Shown here in pieces: positions 31,534 to 40,004 of a stretch of 64,000 nucleotides of DNA. Below the pieces are notes generated by a model. It saw only the letters and a program-made list of their open reading frames with translations, ran no database searches and was not told the origin of the DNA. Each line of letters opens with the position of its first letter. The stretch's first letter is position 1. This stretch comes from JAHEJV01 sp964653555 (lineage in GTDB: Bacteria; Myxococcota_A; UBA9160; SMWR01): NCBI GenBank assembly GCA_964653555.1, contig CAZZFT010000008.1, positions 11,504 through 75,503 on the forward strand. Reading direction: 5' to 3'. The translations under genes were made by a program, and so were the position numbers.

Positions 31534-33440
31534 TCGGCCCCGACCAGCGGCTCGGGGGCGGGGAGTCGCTCATCCACGGCCGGATCCCCTGGATCGCGGC
31601 CTTCATCCTGCTGGTCTTCGCGGTCTTCTTCGCGCGCCTGTTCCAGCTCCAGGTGATCCAGACCGACGACCTGCGCTTGCGCTCGGTGCGCAATTCGGTG
31701 CGGACGTTGCCGATCGAGGCGCCGCGCGGCGACATCCTCGACCGCGACGGTCGGATCCTCGCCACGACGCGCCCCGCTTTCGGCGTCCAGCTGATCCCCA
31801 ATGACGTGCGCCATCCCGAGACGGTGCTGCCGGTGCTGGCGCAGCTCCTCGACCGCGATCCGGACCAGCTGCGGGAGGAGATCGGCACCCCGCACGGCCG
31901 GTTGCGCTTCCAGCCGATCCGGCTCGCCGGCGATCTCTCCTTCGACAGCCTGACCCGGGTCGAGTCGCACCTCTACGCCCTCTCCGGGGTGGTCACCGAT
32001 GTGCGTCCCCGGCGTCACTACGTCGGCGGCGAGCTGGCCTCCCACGTGCTCGGCTTCATCGGGGAGGTCTCCGGCTCCCAGCTGTCCTCGTCCCGCTACG
32101 CCGACTACCGGCAGGGCGACGTGATCGGACAGGCCGGGGTGGAGCAGCTCGAGGAGGAGGCGCTGCGCGGCCTGGCCGGCGGGCGCAACCAGATCGTCGA
32201 CGTCGCCGGTCGGGTCGTCGGGGTGATCGACGAGATCGCGCCGGTGCGGGGCGGCAGCGTGCAGCTGACCCTGGACCTCGACCTCCAGCAGGCCGCCGAG
32301 GACGCGTTCCTGCCCGACGTGCTCGGCGAGCGGACCCGGATCGGGGCGGCGGTGGCGCTCGACGTCCACACGGGCGACGTCCTGGCGCTGGTGTCGAAGC
32401 CGTCCTTCGATCCCAACTCCTTCGCGGGCGGAATCGACGCCGAGACCTGGAAGCAGCTCACCACGGACCGCTGGAAGCCGATCCAGAACCGTGCGATCTC
32501 GGGTCAGTACCCGCCCGGCTCGACCTACAAGGCGCTGGTCGCGGCGGCGGGACTCGCGGACGGCGTGATCGATCCGGAGCGCCGCATCTTCTGTCCCGGC
32601 TACACGCGCGTAAACGGCCGCACCTATCGCTGCTGGAAGCGGGGCGGTCACGGCTCGGTGGACTTGCACAAGGCCCTGGTCGAGTCGTGCGACGTGTACT
32701 TCTACGAGGTGGGAAAGGAGCTCGGCGTCGACCGGCTGGCGTTCTTCGCCAACGGGTTCAACCTCGGGCGGCTCACCGGGATCCGGCTGCCCCAGGAGAT
32801 GCCCGGGCTGGTGCCGACGCGCGCCTGGAAGGAGCGCCGCTTCCACGAGCCCTGGGTGCCCGGCGAGACGATCTCCGCCTCGATCGGCCAGGGCTTCAAC
32901 CTGACCACGCCGCTGCAGCTGGCCGTCGCCTACGGGGCGATCGCCAACGGGGGGACGCTGATGCGCCCGCGGCTGCTTCTGCGCGTGGCCGACTCCGAGG
33001 GCCGTCTCGTCGACGGCCCGCCGCCCGAGGTGCTGGGGACCGTGCCCGTGTCGCGCGAGCACCTGGCTCTGGTGCGCTCTGCTCTCGAAGGGGTCGTGAA
33101 CGAACTGCACGGCACCGGCGCGCGCGCACGGGTGCCGGGGGTCCGCGTCGCGGGGAAGACCGGCACCGCCCAGGTGGTGGGCCTGAAGCACACCGAGGGG
33201 CTCGACGAGGACGAGATCGCCTTCGAGCACCGCGACCACGCCTGGTTCGTCGGCTTCGCGCCCGCGAACGCGCCCGAGATCGTGGTGGCCGCGGTCGTCG
33301 AGCACGGGGGCCACGGCGGCTCGGCCGCGGGGCCGATCGTGCAGAAGGTGCTGGCCCGCTACTTCGAGAAGCGCGCCGTGCAGCAGGTACCCTCCCAGGT
33401 GGCCATGCGCGACTTCGAGGTCGATCTTGCTGCGCATTGA
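31530..33440 (+). CDS. mrdA: Penicillin-binding protein 2 (elongation transpeptidase)
   Basis: A 636-aa class B PBP. A short cytoplasmic tail, TM helix (residues about 22-42), a non-penicillin-binding 'pedestal' domain (EAPRGDILDRDGRILA), then the transpeptidase: SxxK in QYPPGSTYK, the second motif as ESCDVYFYE, and the KTGT box in GKTGTAQVV. It cross-links lateral wall peptidoglycan with RodA. The TTG start at 31530 overlaps the mreD stop (TTGA); no better start is nearby. Its stop lies 14 bases inside rodA. Confidence 0.95.
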   Translation: MIGPDQRLGGGESLIHGRIPWIAAFILLVFAVFFARLFQLQVIQTDDLRLRSVRNSVRTLPIEAPRGDILDRDGRILATTRPAFGVQLIPNDVRHPETVLPVLAQLLDRDPDQLREEIGTPHGRLRFQPIRLAGDLSFDSLTRVESHLYALSGVVTDVRPRRHYVGGELASHVLGFIGEVSGSQLSSSRYADYRQGDVIGQAGVEQLEEEALRGLAGGRNQIVDVAGRVVGVIDEIAPVRGGSVQLTLDLDLQQAAEDAFLPDVLGERTRIGAAVALDVHTGDVLALVSKPSFDPNSFAGGIDAETWKQLTTDRWKPIQNRAISGQYPPGSTYKALVAAAGLADGVIDPERRIFCPGYTRVNGRTYRCWKRGGHGSVDLHKALVESCDVYFYEVGKELGVDRLAFFANGFNLGRLTGIRLPQEMPGLVPTRAWKERRFHEPWVPGETISASIGQGFNLTTPLQLAVAYGAIANGGTLMRPRLLLRVADSEGRLVDGPPPEVLGTVPVSREHLALVRSALEGVVNELHGTGARARVPGVRVAGKTGTAQVVGLKHTEGLDEDEIAFEHRDHAWFVGFAPANAPEIVVAAVVEHGGHGGSAAGPIVQKVLARYFEKRAVQQVPSQVAMRDFEVDLAAH

Positions 33441-34524
33441 CCGGCGCTCGATCCAGAACTTCGACTGGACGCTGCTCGCGCTGATCACGGCGCTGCTCGC
33501 CGCGGGTCTCGTGAATCTCTACTCCGCCACCGGATCCAACGACGGATTCTCGGGCGAGATGCGCCGGCAGCTGATGTCGCTCGCCCTCGGCGGCGCCCTG
33601 GCGTTCTTCTTCGCGGTCGTCGACTACCGCCACTTCGAGCGCTTCGCGCTGCCCGCCTTCTGCGTCGCCCTGAGTCTGATCGCGATCACCCTGATCGTCG
33701 CGCCGCTCACCCGTGGCTCCCAGAGCTGGCTCTTCGGCGGGCGGGTGCAGCCCGCGGAGCTGGCCAAGGTGGCGCTCGTCCTCACGCTCGCCCGCTACTT
33801 CCAACGCCACCCGCCCGGGGAGACGACCCGCCTGCGCGATCTGCTGTGGCCCGGAGCGATCGTGGCGCTCCCGGTCGGCCTGATCGTGGCCCAGCGGGAC
33901 ATGGGCGTGGCGCTGCTCACCCTGCTGATCGGCGCCACCTATCTCTTCCTGGTGCGCATCCCGTTCCGGGCCTGGCTCGGGGTGGCGGTGCTCGCCGTCG
34001 CCGCGCTGGCGGCGCTGTGGACCTTCGCGCTCGCTCCCTACCAGAAGGAGCGCATCCTCGCCGTCGTCGACCCGGGGCGCGACCCGCTCGCCTCGGGCTA
34101 CCAGGTCACCCAGTCGCGCATCGCGATCGGCTCGGGCGGCCTGCTGGGCACCGGCTATCGGGACGGCACCCAGAACCAGCTGCGCTTCCTTCCCACCCGC
34201 CACACCGACTTCGCGTTCTCGGTGCTGGCCGAGGAGTGGGGCTTCGTGGGCAGCTGTGTGACGCTGGGCCTGTACGCGACGCTCCTGGTCTGGGGGCTGG
34301 TCGTGGCGCGCAGCTCGAAGGACGAGTTCGGGGCCCTGCTGGCGATCGGCGTGGTGGGGTGCCTGTTCTGGCCTGCGGTCCTGAACGTGGCGATGGTGCT
34401 CGGCCTCGCCCCGGTGATCGGGGTCCCGCTGCCGATGTTCTCCTACGGCGGCTCGGCCCTGGTCGTGACGATGGCTCTGCTCGGCCTGCTGATGAACGTC
34501 TCGATGCGGCGCTACGTCTTCTAG
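33427..34524 (+). CDS. rodA: Peptidoglycan glycosyltransferase RodA
   Basis: A 365-aa SEDS polymerase with about ten TM helices. Family motifs include LVNLYSATGS near the N-terminus, GSQSWLFGGRVQPAELAKVA (the conserved RW/FQPSE-like segment), QRDMGVALL, and the C-terminal PLPMFSYGGSALV. It polymerises glycan strands together with PBP2. The start is TTG 33427, inside the end of mrdA. Its TAG stop shares the bases CTAG with the stop of the convergent DUF1214 gene. Confidence 0.95.
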   Translation: MLRIDRRSIQNFDWTLLALITALLAAGLVNLYSATGSNDGFSGEMRRQLMSLALGGALAFFFAVVDYRHFERFALPAFCVALSLIAITLIVAPLTRGSQSWLFGGRVQPAELAKVALVLTLARYFQRHPPGETTRLRDLLWPGAIVALPVGLIVAQRDMGVALLTLLIGATYLFLVRIPFRAWLGVAVLAVAALAALWTFALAPYQKERILAVVDPGRDPLASGYQVTQSRIAIGSGGLLGTGYRDGTQNQLRFLPTRHTDFAFSVLAEEWGFVGSCVTLGLYATLLVWGLVVARSSKDEFGALLAIGVVGCLFWPAVLNVAMVLGLAPVIGVPLPMFSYGGSALVVTMALLGLLMNVSMRRYVF

Positions 34525-35764
34525 GACGCCCAGCGACGCGCTGCGTGACGGCGACGCGCTTCGATGTCGGCGCTTCGCTCGGCTGGAGTGACGCGCGGCG
34601 TGTCTTCGGGCAGGCGATCGCGGAGCTCGGAGACCTTCACGAGCGTCGCGGTGGGAACCGGGTTCTTCTCCGCGGCGAGCTTATAGCGGTAGATGATCAC
34701 CCCCTCCGGATGCCCGGCCGGGTCGAGCCAGTTCGGGACGCCGGGATCTGCCAGTGCGATCACCAGGCGGTAGGTCCATCGCTGCTGCGGACGGCCTGAT
34801 GCCCGTTGAGGCTCGACGTGTGGTTCACGTAGTCGAGCGACTCCCACCAGAAGTTCCCGAGCTCGAAGCTCCACAAGTGGGCGTCGGGCTCGTCGAGCTC
34901 GATCAACAGCGCCTCGTCCCGGGCGAGCTGGAACCAGCCGCTGCCGTAGGCGTTCTCCTGGATCCCCTCGCCCGGCGCGACGGCCGGCGGTCCCAGCCGA
35001 TTCACCAGTTGTTCGCGGACCTGCTGGGACGGGGCGAACCAGCGCGGCACGTACGCCGCGAACCCCTCGGCGATCTCCGCGAGACGAGCGTCCATCTCGG
35101 CCGGGGTCGGAGGCGCGGCGGGGCCCGGGTCGTCCAGGCGTTCGATCGCGAGCTCCGAGGGCCGCTCCGCATCCCAGCCGTAGAAGTTCTCGCGGACGAT
35201 CAGCTCGCGGGCCCGCGGGTCGAGACGCAGCCAGGCGCCCTCCCACTCTTCGGGGCGCTCGCGGCTCACCACCACCTCGAACGCCCCGCCCTCCGTCCCG
35301 CGCATCGCGTCCAGGCTCAGCGAGTCGTAGGCCGCGAACGCGGGGCGGCTCGAGATGAGCTGGATCGCGATGTGATGGGCGGTCCCGAGCGTCCCGAACA
35401 GGCGGTAGCTCCCGTCGCTGCGCAGCCGAGCGACCGTGTACTTGGCGTCGGCGCTGTCCATCCCGAACTTGCGCAGCTTGTGCGAGTACAGGGTGATGAG
35501 GGGTGGCGCGCTGGCTGCATCGAGCACCTCGTCGATCGTCACTGCGAGCCGCTGGAGCAGGTAGCGGTAGCCTTCCGCGCGGTCGACGGGCGAGTTGGGG
35601 AGGTCCGCGCGGAGCACCTCCTTCCCCACCTCCCCCAGGCGCTCGCAGAATGCCTCCCGCGACGCCCCGGTCATCAGGCGCTCCTCGGCGGTCTCCGCGT
35701 GGGACGCGCTGGTGGGCGACACTCCCGCTAGCGCGGCGAGCACGGCGATCCGGCTTCGAATCAT
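34521..35764 (-). pseudogene. DUF1214-domain exported protein, frameshifted near its C-terminus
   Basis: ATG 35764 opens a signal-peptide protein (IRSRIAVLAALAGVSPTSAS). The first frame runs through ERPEEWEGAW, YGSGWFQLARDEALLIE and FWWESLDYVNHTSSLNGHQA and stops at 34760. The rest of the DUF1214 domain (RWTYRLVIALADPGVPNWLD, HPEGVIIYRYK) continues in the next frame to the stop at 34521. One missing base near 34780-34795, in a GCAGCAG tract, explains it. Relatives are secreted or periplasmic proteins of unknown function. It may be a true frameshift or a sequencing error; the tail is well preserved, which favours an error or a very recent event. Confidence 0.8.
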
Positions 35765-35867
35765 GACGGGCCTCCTTGGCGCGGCGTCGACGAGACGGGG
35801 CGACTCGCTTGACGCACCGCAGAGCCTGTCGTAGCACCCTCGCCGGATCTCCGTCGGAGGGTCGAAG

Positions 35868-36692
35868 ATGAAGGATCTGTCGGGCCGGGTCGCCGTCGTC
35901 ACCGGGGCGAGCACGGGCATCGGCCGTGCGATCGCCGCCGCCTTCGCCCGGCAGGGCATGCGCGTCGTGCTCGCGAGCCAGAATCCGCGGCGCCTGGAGG
36001 ACGCGGCCGAGGCGATCCGCGCTCTCGGCGGGGAGGTGCTCGCCGTGCCGACCGACGTCGGGGACCGCGCTGCGGTCGAGCGCCTGGCCGGAGCCACCCT
36101 CGAGGCCTTCGGCGCCGTCCACGTGCTGGTGAACAACGCCGGCGTCTTCGCCCCGGGCTACGCCTGGGAGATATCGGGCGAGGACTGGAAGTGGGTGGTC
36201 GACGTGAACCTGTGGGGCACCGTCTATGGCCTCCAGGCCTTCGTGCCGCACCTGCTCGCCCAGCCCGAGGGCCACGTGGTGAACGTCTCCTCGGCGGGCG
36301 GCCTGATGACGACCCCCGCCCACGGTCCCTACACGGCCACCAAGCACGCGATCGTCGGACTGTCGAAGGGCCTGCGCGCCGAGCTCGCCATGAAGGGAGG
36401 AAGCGTGGGTGTCACGCTCGTGTGTCCGGGAATGGTGGACACGCCGATCCTCTCCCAACCCGAGAAGACGGGTCCCGGCGGCAGGCCGCGCGGCCGGCTC
36501 GCCCTGGCGCCGGAGGTGCAGGGCGTCTGGGACGCGATCGCCGCGGCCATGGAGACGGGCATCCCGGCCGACGACGTGGGCGCCATGGTGGTCGACGCGA
36601 TCCGCGACGGGCGCTTCTGGCTGCTGCCCAATGCCGAGCAGTTCTTCGGCGTCTTCGAGCAGGAGCTCGCGGAGCTCGAACGGGGCGCGTGA
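35868..36692 (+). CDS. Short-chain dehydrogenase/reductase (SDR)
   Basis: A 274-aa classical SDR: cofactor motif TGASTGIGRA (residues 12-21), NNAGVF, catalytic Ser in VVNVSSAGG and YTATKHA (YxxxK). The loop LASQNPRRLEDA after strand 2 lacks the acidic residue of NAD-specific enzymes, so NADP(H) is likely. The substrate cannot be told. It is divergent from the DUF1214 gene (103-base gap) and 25 bases upstream of the HAD phosphatase gene, with which it may be cotranscribed. Confidence 0.9.
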   Translation: MKDLSGRVAVVTGASTGIGRAIAAAFARQGMRVVLASQNPRRLEDAAEAIRALGGEVLAVPTDVGDRAAVERLAGATLEAFGAVHVLVNNAGVFAPGYAWEISGEDWKWVVDVNLWGTVYGLQAFVPHLLAQPEGHVVNVSSAGGLMTTPAHGPYTATKHAIVGLSKGLRAELAMKGGSVGVTLVCPGMVDTPILSQPEKTGPGGRPRGRLALAPEVQGVWDAIAAAMETGIPADDVGAMVVDAIRDGRFWLLPNAEQFFGVFEQELAELERGA

Positions 36693-36717
36693 GCGCGTCG
36701 TCGAGGGCGCCGACGCG

Positions 36718-37461
36718 ATGGGAGCGCCGAGCGTCTTCGTCTACGATCTCGACGTGTCGGACTCCCTCGTCACCCGCACGCGCTCCCGACCGCGCATCGG
36801 CGCATTCTTCGACATGGACAAGACGCTGATCGCCCAGAACTCGGGAACGCTGCTGATGAAGCACCGCTACCAGCGGGGCGAGATCGGGAACATGGAGGTG
36901 CTCCGGGGGGCGGCCACTTATCTCCAGTACAAGCTCGGCGTGCTCGACATCCGCCGCTTCACCGTGAGTGCGCTCGCCGAGTTCCGCGGGCGCAACGAGG
37001 ACGAGTTGGCGAATCAGGCGCGGGAGTGGTTCGACGAGCTGGTGGAGCCGACGCTCTATCCCGAGGCGGAGCGGCTGGTGCGCGAGCACGAGGCGGCCGG
37101 CCACGTGGTGGCGATCGTCTCCGGGGCCACCAAGTTCGTGGTGCGCCCGCTCGCCGAACGCCTCGGGATCCGCCACATGCTCTACACGAGGCTGGAGGTG
37201 GAGGAGGGCTGCTTCACGGGGCGGGTGATCGAGCCGATCTGCTTCGAGGAGGGGAAGATCTACTGGCTCCAGCAGCTGATCGAAGAGGAGGGCATCGATC
37301 TGGCGAAGAGCTGGTTCTACACCGACTCGATCACCGATCGCCCGCTGCTCGACCTGGTCGCCCACCCGGTCGCGGTCAACCCCGACCCGATGCTCTACCG
37401 GCAGGCCGTGCGCCGCGGCTGGCCCGTCCGCTTCTTCACGCCGCCCGAAGCCGGGCGGTAG
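36718..37461 (+). CDS. HAD-IB family hydrolase (SerB-like phosphatase)
   Basis: A 247-aa haloacid dehalogenase-fold phosphatase. The nucleophile motif is FFDMDKTLI (residues about 37-45), motif II AIVSGATKF, and the acidic motif YTDSITDRPLLD. The helical cap (KHRYQRGEIGNMEVLRGA) is of the subfamily IB type, as in phosphoserine or lysophosphatidate phosphatases. The substrate is uncertain. The ATG at 36718 is used; the first 30 residues are poorly conserved. It is followed by palindromic repeat B and convergent trxA. Confidence 0.85.
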   Translation: MGAPSVFVYDLDVSDSLVTRTRSRPRIGAFFDMDKTLIAQNSGTLLMKHRYQRGEIGNMEVLRGAATYLQYKLGVLDIRRFTVSALAEFRGRNEDELANQAREWFDELVEPTLYPEAERLVREHEAAGHVVAIVSGATKFVVRPLAERLGIRHMLYTRLEVEEGCFTGRVIEPICFEEGKIYWLQQLIEEEGIDLAKSWFYTDSITDRPLLDLVAHPVAVNPDPMLYRQAVRRGWPVRFFTPPEAGR

Positions 37462-37469
37462 TCCAGCAG

Positions 37470-37526
37470 GGGCCCGCCTTCGCTCGCCTGCGGCTCGCCG
37501 CGCGTCGGCCGACTCTCGAGTCGGCC
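37470..37526 (+). repeat. Palindromic intergenic repeat, copy B (terminator-like)
   Basis: The core 37,480-37,526 matches copy A at 13.3 kb at all but two or three positions and ends in the same hairpin GGCCGACT-CTCG-AGTCGGCC (37,507-37,526). It fills the gap between the convergent HAD and thioredoxin genes. Confidence 0.75.
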
Positions 37527-37536
37527 TCCTTGCGGC

Positions 37537-37863
37537 TCAGGACAGCAGTCCGTCCAGCATCTTCTGGAAGTCGGCCTTCGGCCGCGCTCCCTGGATCTGC
37601 TGCACCACTTGGCCGTCCTTGAAGGCGAGGATGGTCGGAATCGCGCGGATGCCGTACTGGCCCGGCGTGGCCGGGTGCTTGTCGATGTCCATCTTCACGA
37701 TCTTGACCCGATCGCCGTACTCGGCGGCGAGCTCGGAGATGATCGGGGCGATCTGCCGGCAGGGCGCGCACCACTCGGCCCAGAAGTCGATGATGATCGG
37801 CTTGTCCGACTGGAGGACCTCGCTCTCGAAGTTCTGATCGGTGATCTCGGGTACGCTCGCCAT
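37537..37863 (-). CDS. trxA: Thioredoxin
   Basis: A 108-aa thioredoxin: active site FWAEWCAPCRQI (residues about 27-38), cis-proline AIPTILAF, and the normal fold throughout. The central dipeptide is Ala-Pro rather than the usual Gly-Pro, a known minor variant that may shift redox potential slightly. It reduces cytosolic disulfides. The ATG at 37863 has a GGAAGGAGCG site. It is divergent from gmhA (196-base gap) and convergent with the HAD gene across repeat B. Confidence 0.95.
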   Translation of the reverse strand: MASVPEITDQNFESEVLQSDKPIIIDFWAEWCAPCRQIAPIISELAAEYGDRVKIVKMDIDKHPATPGQYGIRAIPTILAFKDGQVVQQIQGARPKADFQKMLDGLLS

Positions 37864-38059
37864 GCCGCTCGTCGCTCCTTCCCGTTCTTCTCGTTGGAAT
37901 GACTTCTCGTTGCACAGACCCGGTCTGCGGAGGATCCGACGTAGTCCGAGGATTCCGGGGCCGGGGGTCGGATGCCGGGGCCGGGGCCGCGTTACGCCGA
38001 CGCCCGAAGCTAGCGCGATGCCCGGGCGTGTGGAACGGTCTCCCGGGCGGGGAGGGACG

Positions 38060-38671
38060 ATGGACCAGCGAGCTCTACGGGAAGAGCGCCTCGCGCGGGT
38101 CCGGGCGGCCTTCGAGGACGGCATCGAGACCCAGCGGGCGACTCTCGAGGCCAGCGCCACCGCCATCGCGGACGCCGCCGGGTGCATCGTCGAATGCTTC
38201 CGTGGGGGCGGAAAGCTCCTCGCCTTCGGCAACGGCGGCTCCGCCTCGGACGCCCAGCACCTGTGCGCCGAGCTGGCCGGGCGCTATGAGCGAGAGCGTC
38301 CGGGCCTGCCCGCCCTGGCCCTGACCGCGAACACCTCGGACCTGACCGCGATCGGCAACGACTACGGCTACGAGCGGGTGTTCGCGCGCCTGATCGAATC
38401 CCACGGCCGCCCGGGCGACGTGGCGGTGGCGATCTCCACCTCCGGGCGCTCGCCCAACGTGCTGCGGGCGGTGGAGTCGGCGCGCGAGCGCGGCCTGGTG
38501 ACGATCGGGCTGACGGGCAAGGGCGGCGGCGAGCTGGCCGGTCTGGTGGACGTGTCGATCGTCGCGGCCGCGGACCGCACGGCGCGTGTCCAGGAGACGC
38601 ACATCGCGATCGTCCACGTGCTGTGCGAGCTGATCGACGACGCGCTGTTCCCCGAGCCGGAGCGGCCTTGA
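38060..38671 (+). CDS. gmhA: Phosphoheptose isomerase (SIS domain)
   Basis: A 203-aa SIS-fold protein. FGNGGSASDAQHLCAELAGR (residues 54-73) and ISTSGRSPNVLRAV are the sugar-phosphate-binding loops of GmhA; ETHIAIVHVLCELID carries the late catalytic His. GmhA converts sedoheptulose 7-phosphate to D-glycero-D-manno-heptose 7-phosphate for the LPS core. The DnaA-regulator DiaA is a close relative, but residue choice favours GmhA. The ATG follows GGGGAGGGACG. It starts a run of overlapping genes leading into haem synthesis. Confidence 0.87.
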   Translation: MDQRALREERLARVRAAFEDGIETQRATLEASATAIADAAGCIVECFRGGGKLLAFGNGGSASDAQHLCAELAGRYERERPGLPALALTANTSDLTAIGNDYGYERVFARLIESHGRPGDVAVAISTSGRSPNVLRAVESARERGLVTIGLTGKGGGELAGLVDVSIVAAADRTARVQETHIAIVHVLCELIDDALFPEPERP

Positions 38672-39210
38672 GCGGCCGCATCACGCTCGTGGAGGGCGAC
38701 CTCACCGAGCAGGCGGTGGACGCGATCGTGAATGCCGCCAACAGCGATCTGCGGCTCGGTGCCGGGGTGGCCGGGGCGATCCGGGAGAAGGGCGGGCCGT
38801 CGATCCAGGCCGAGTGCGACGCCCACGGTCCGATCCGGGTCGGCGAGGCGGCGGTGACGGGAGCGGGAGACCTCCCGGCGCGCTATGTCATCCACGCCGC
38901 CGGCATGTCGCCCGGAGGCCGCGCCGACGAAGACTCGGTGCGCAGCGCGGCCCGGCACAGCTTCGCGCTCGCCAGCGAGCGCGGCTGCACCGTGATCGCC
39001 GTCCCCGCGATCGGGGCCGGGATCGGCGGACTCCCGCCCCAGCGCTGCGCCGAGGTGCTGCTCGAGGAGGCGCGCGCCCACTTGAACGGGGACACCGGCC
39101 TGAAGGAGATCCGCTTCGTGCTCTTCGGCGAGCCGATGTACCGGGTATTCGAGAGCGTGAAGGACGCGATCGCGGTCCGCGAGCAGATGGACCGCATGCG
39201 GAGACGCTGA
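38668..39210 (+). CDS. Macro-domain protein (ADP-ribose-binding/deacetylase)
   Basis: A 180-aa single macro domain, with IVNAANSDLRLGAGVAGAI (ADP-ribose-binding, with the catalytic-loop Asn residues) and VPAIGAGIGGLPPQRCAEVL. MacroD-type enzymes remove ADP-ribose from acidic residues or deacetylate O-acetyl-ADP-ribose. The start is TTG 38668, sharing bases with the gmhA stop (TTGA). Its stop overlaps the hemX-like ATG by one base. Its place between an LPS sugar gene and haem genes is unusual and gives no clue to a target. Confidence 0.88.
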   Translation: MSGRITLVEGDLTEQAVDAIVNAANSDLRLGAGVAGAIREKGGPSIQAECDAHGPIRVGEAAVTGAGDLPARYVIHAAGMSPGGRADEDSVRSAARHSFALASERGCTVIAVPAIGAGIGGLPPQRCAEVLLEEARAHLNGDTGLKEIRFVLFGEPMYRVFESVKDAIAVREQMDRMRRR

Positions 39211-40004
39211 TGGTCGCCGGACTGCTGTACCTGACTGCGGCGCTCTACCTGCTCGCCGGCGTCCTGGCGGGCGTCGGGTTCACGTTGCACCGCCGCGCAC
39301 CGACCCGCGCCGCCGTGGGCGTGCTCGCCGCCGGCGCGATCGCCCACGGCGTGAGCTTCTCGCTGCTGCACACCCTGAGCCCCGCCCCTCCGCTCACGCA
39401 CCTTCCCAGCGCCCTCTCCTTCATGGCCTGGGTGGGCACGGTGGCGTTCCTGATCCTGGCCTGGCGCGCGCGTCTATCGGGTCTGGTGGCGCTGGTGGCT
39501 CCGATGGCGTTCCTCGGGGTCGCGGCGGCGGCGCTCGGCGGACCGGCGAGCGGCGGCGACGACGTGTTCGGCGACGGCTCGCTGCCCCATGCCCACGTGC
39601 TGCTGGCGAGCGCGGGGCTCGCGCTGCTCGGTCTCGCCGGGCTCGCCGGCCTGCTGTTCCTGGCCGAGCACCGGCGCCTGAAGCGCAAGCGCCCGCTCTC
39701 GGCGGGCGCGTCCTGGCCGTCCCTGGAAGCGCTGGATCGCGCCGGCGCCTTCGCGGTCGCGGCCGGCTTCCCGCTGCTCACGCTCGGCGTCGTGACGGGC
39801 GCGCTCTGGGGGCACTCGGTGGTGGGTTCGTACTTCTCGGGCGACGCCCACGAGATCTTCTGCCTGATCGCCTGGGCGATCTACGGCGTGCTGGTGTCGC
39901 TGCGCTTCGGCGCCCACCAGCCGGCGCGCCGTCTGGCGCTCTCCTCCGTGGCCGGCTTCGCGATCCTCGCGATCGCCCTGATCGGCGTGGAGATCGTGGC
40001 GTGA
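39210..40004 (+). CDS. HemX/CcsA-like cytochrome c assembly membrane protein
   Basis: A 264-aa protein with about eight TM helices, of the CcsA/CcmC/HemX type. The tryptophan-containing segment GALWGHSVVGSYFSGDAHE resembles the WWD-related region, though strict WWD residues are not kept, and conserved histidines flank it (HAHVLLAS, LPHAH). HemX-like proteins are often encoded next to hemA and influence glutamyl-tRNA reductase levels; CcsA proteins present haem for cytochrome c. The ATG overlaps the macro-domain stop, and the stop overlaps the hemA GTG by 4 bases. Confidence 0.82.
   Translation: MVAGLLYLTAALYLLAGVLAGVGFTLHRRAPTRAAVGVLAAGAIAHGVSFSLLHTLSPAPPLTHLPSALSFMAWVGTVAFLILAWRARLSGLVALVAPMAFLGVAAAALGGPASGGDDVFGDGSLPHAHVLLASAGLALLGLAGLAGLLFLAEHRRLKRKRPLSAGASWPSLEALDRAGAFAVAAGFPLLTLGVVTGALWGHSVVGSYFSGDAHEIFCLIAWAIYGVLVSLRFGAHQPARRLALSSVAGFAILAIALIGVEIVA

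Noticed and set aside
37864..38059. Possible promoters in the trxA-gmhA divergent gap
   Set aside because: Only weak -35/-10 pairs were found in very GC-rich, repetitive GGGGCC sequence, so none is reported as a feature.
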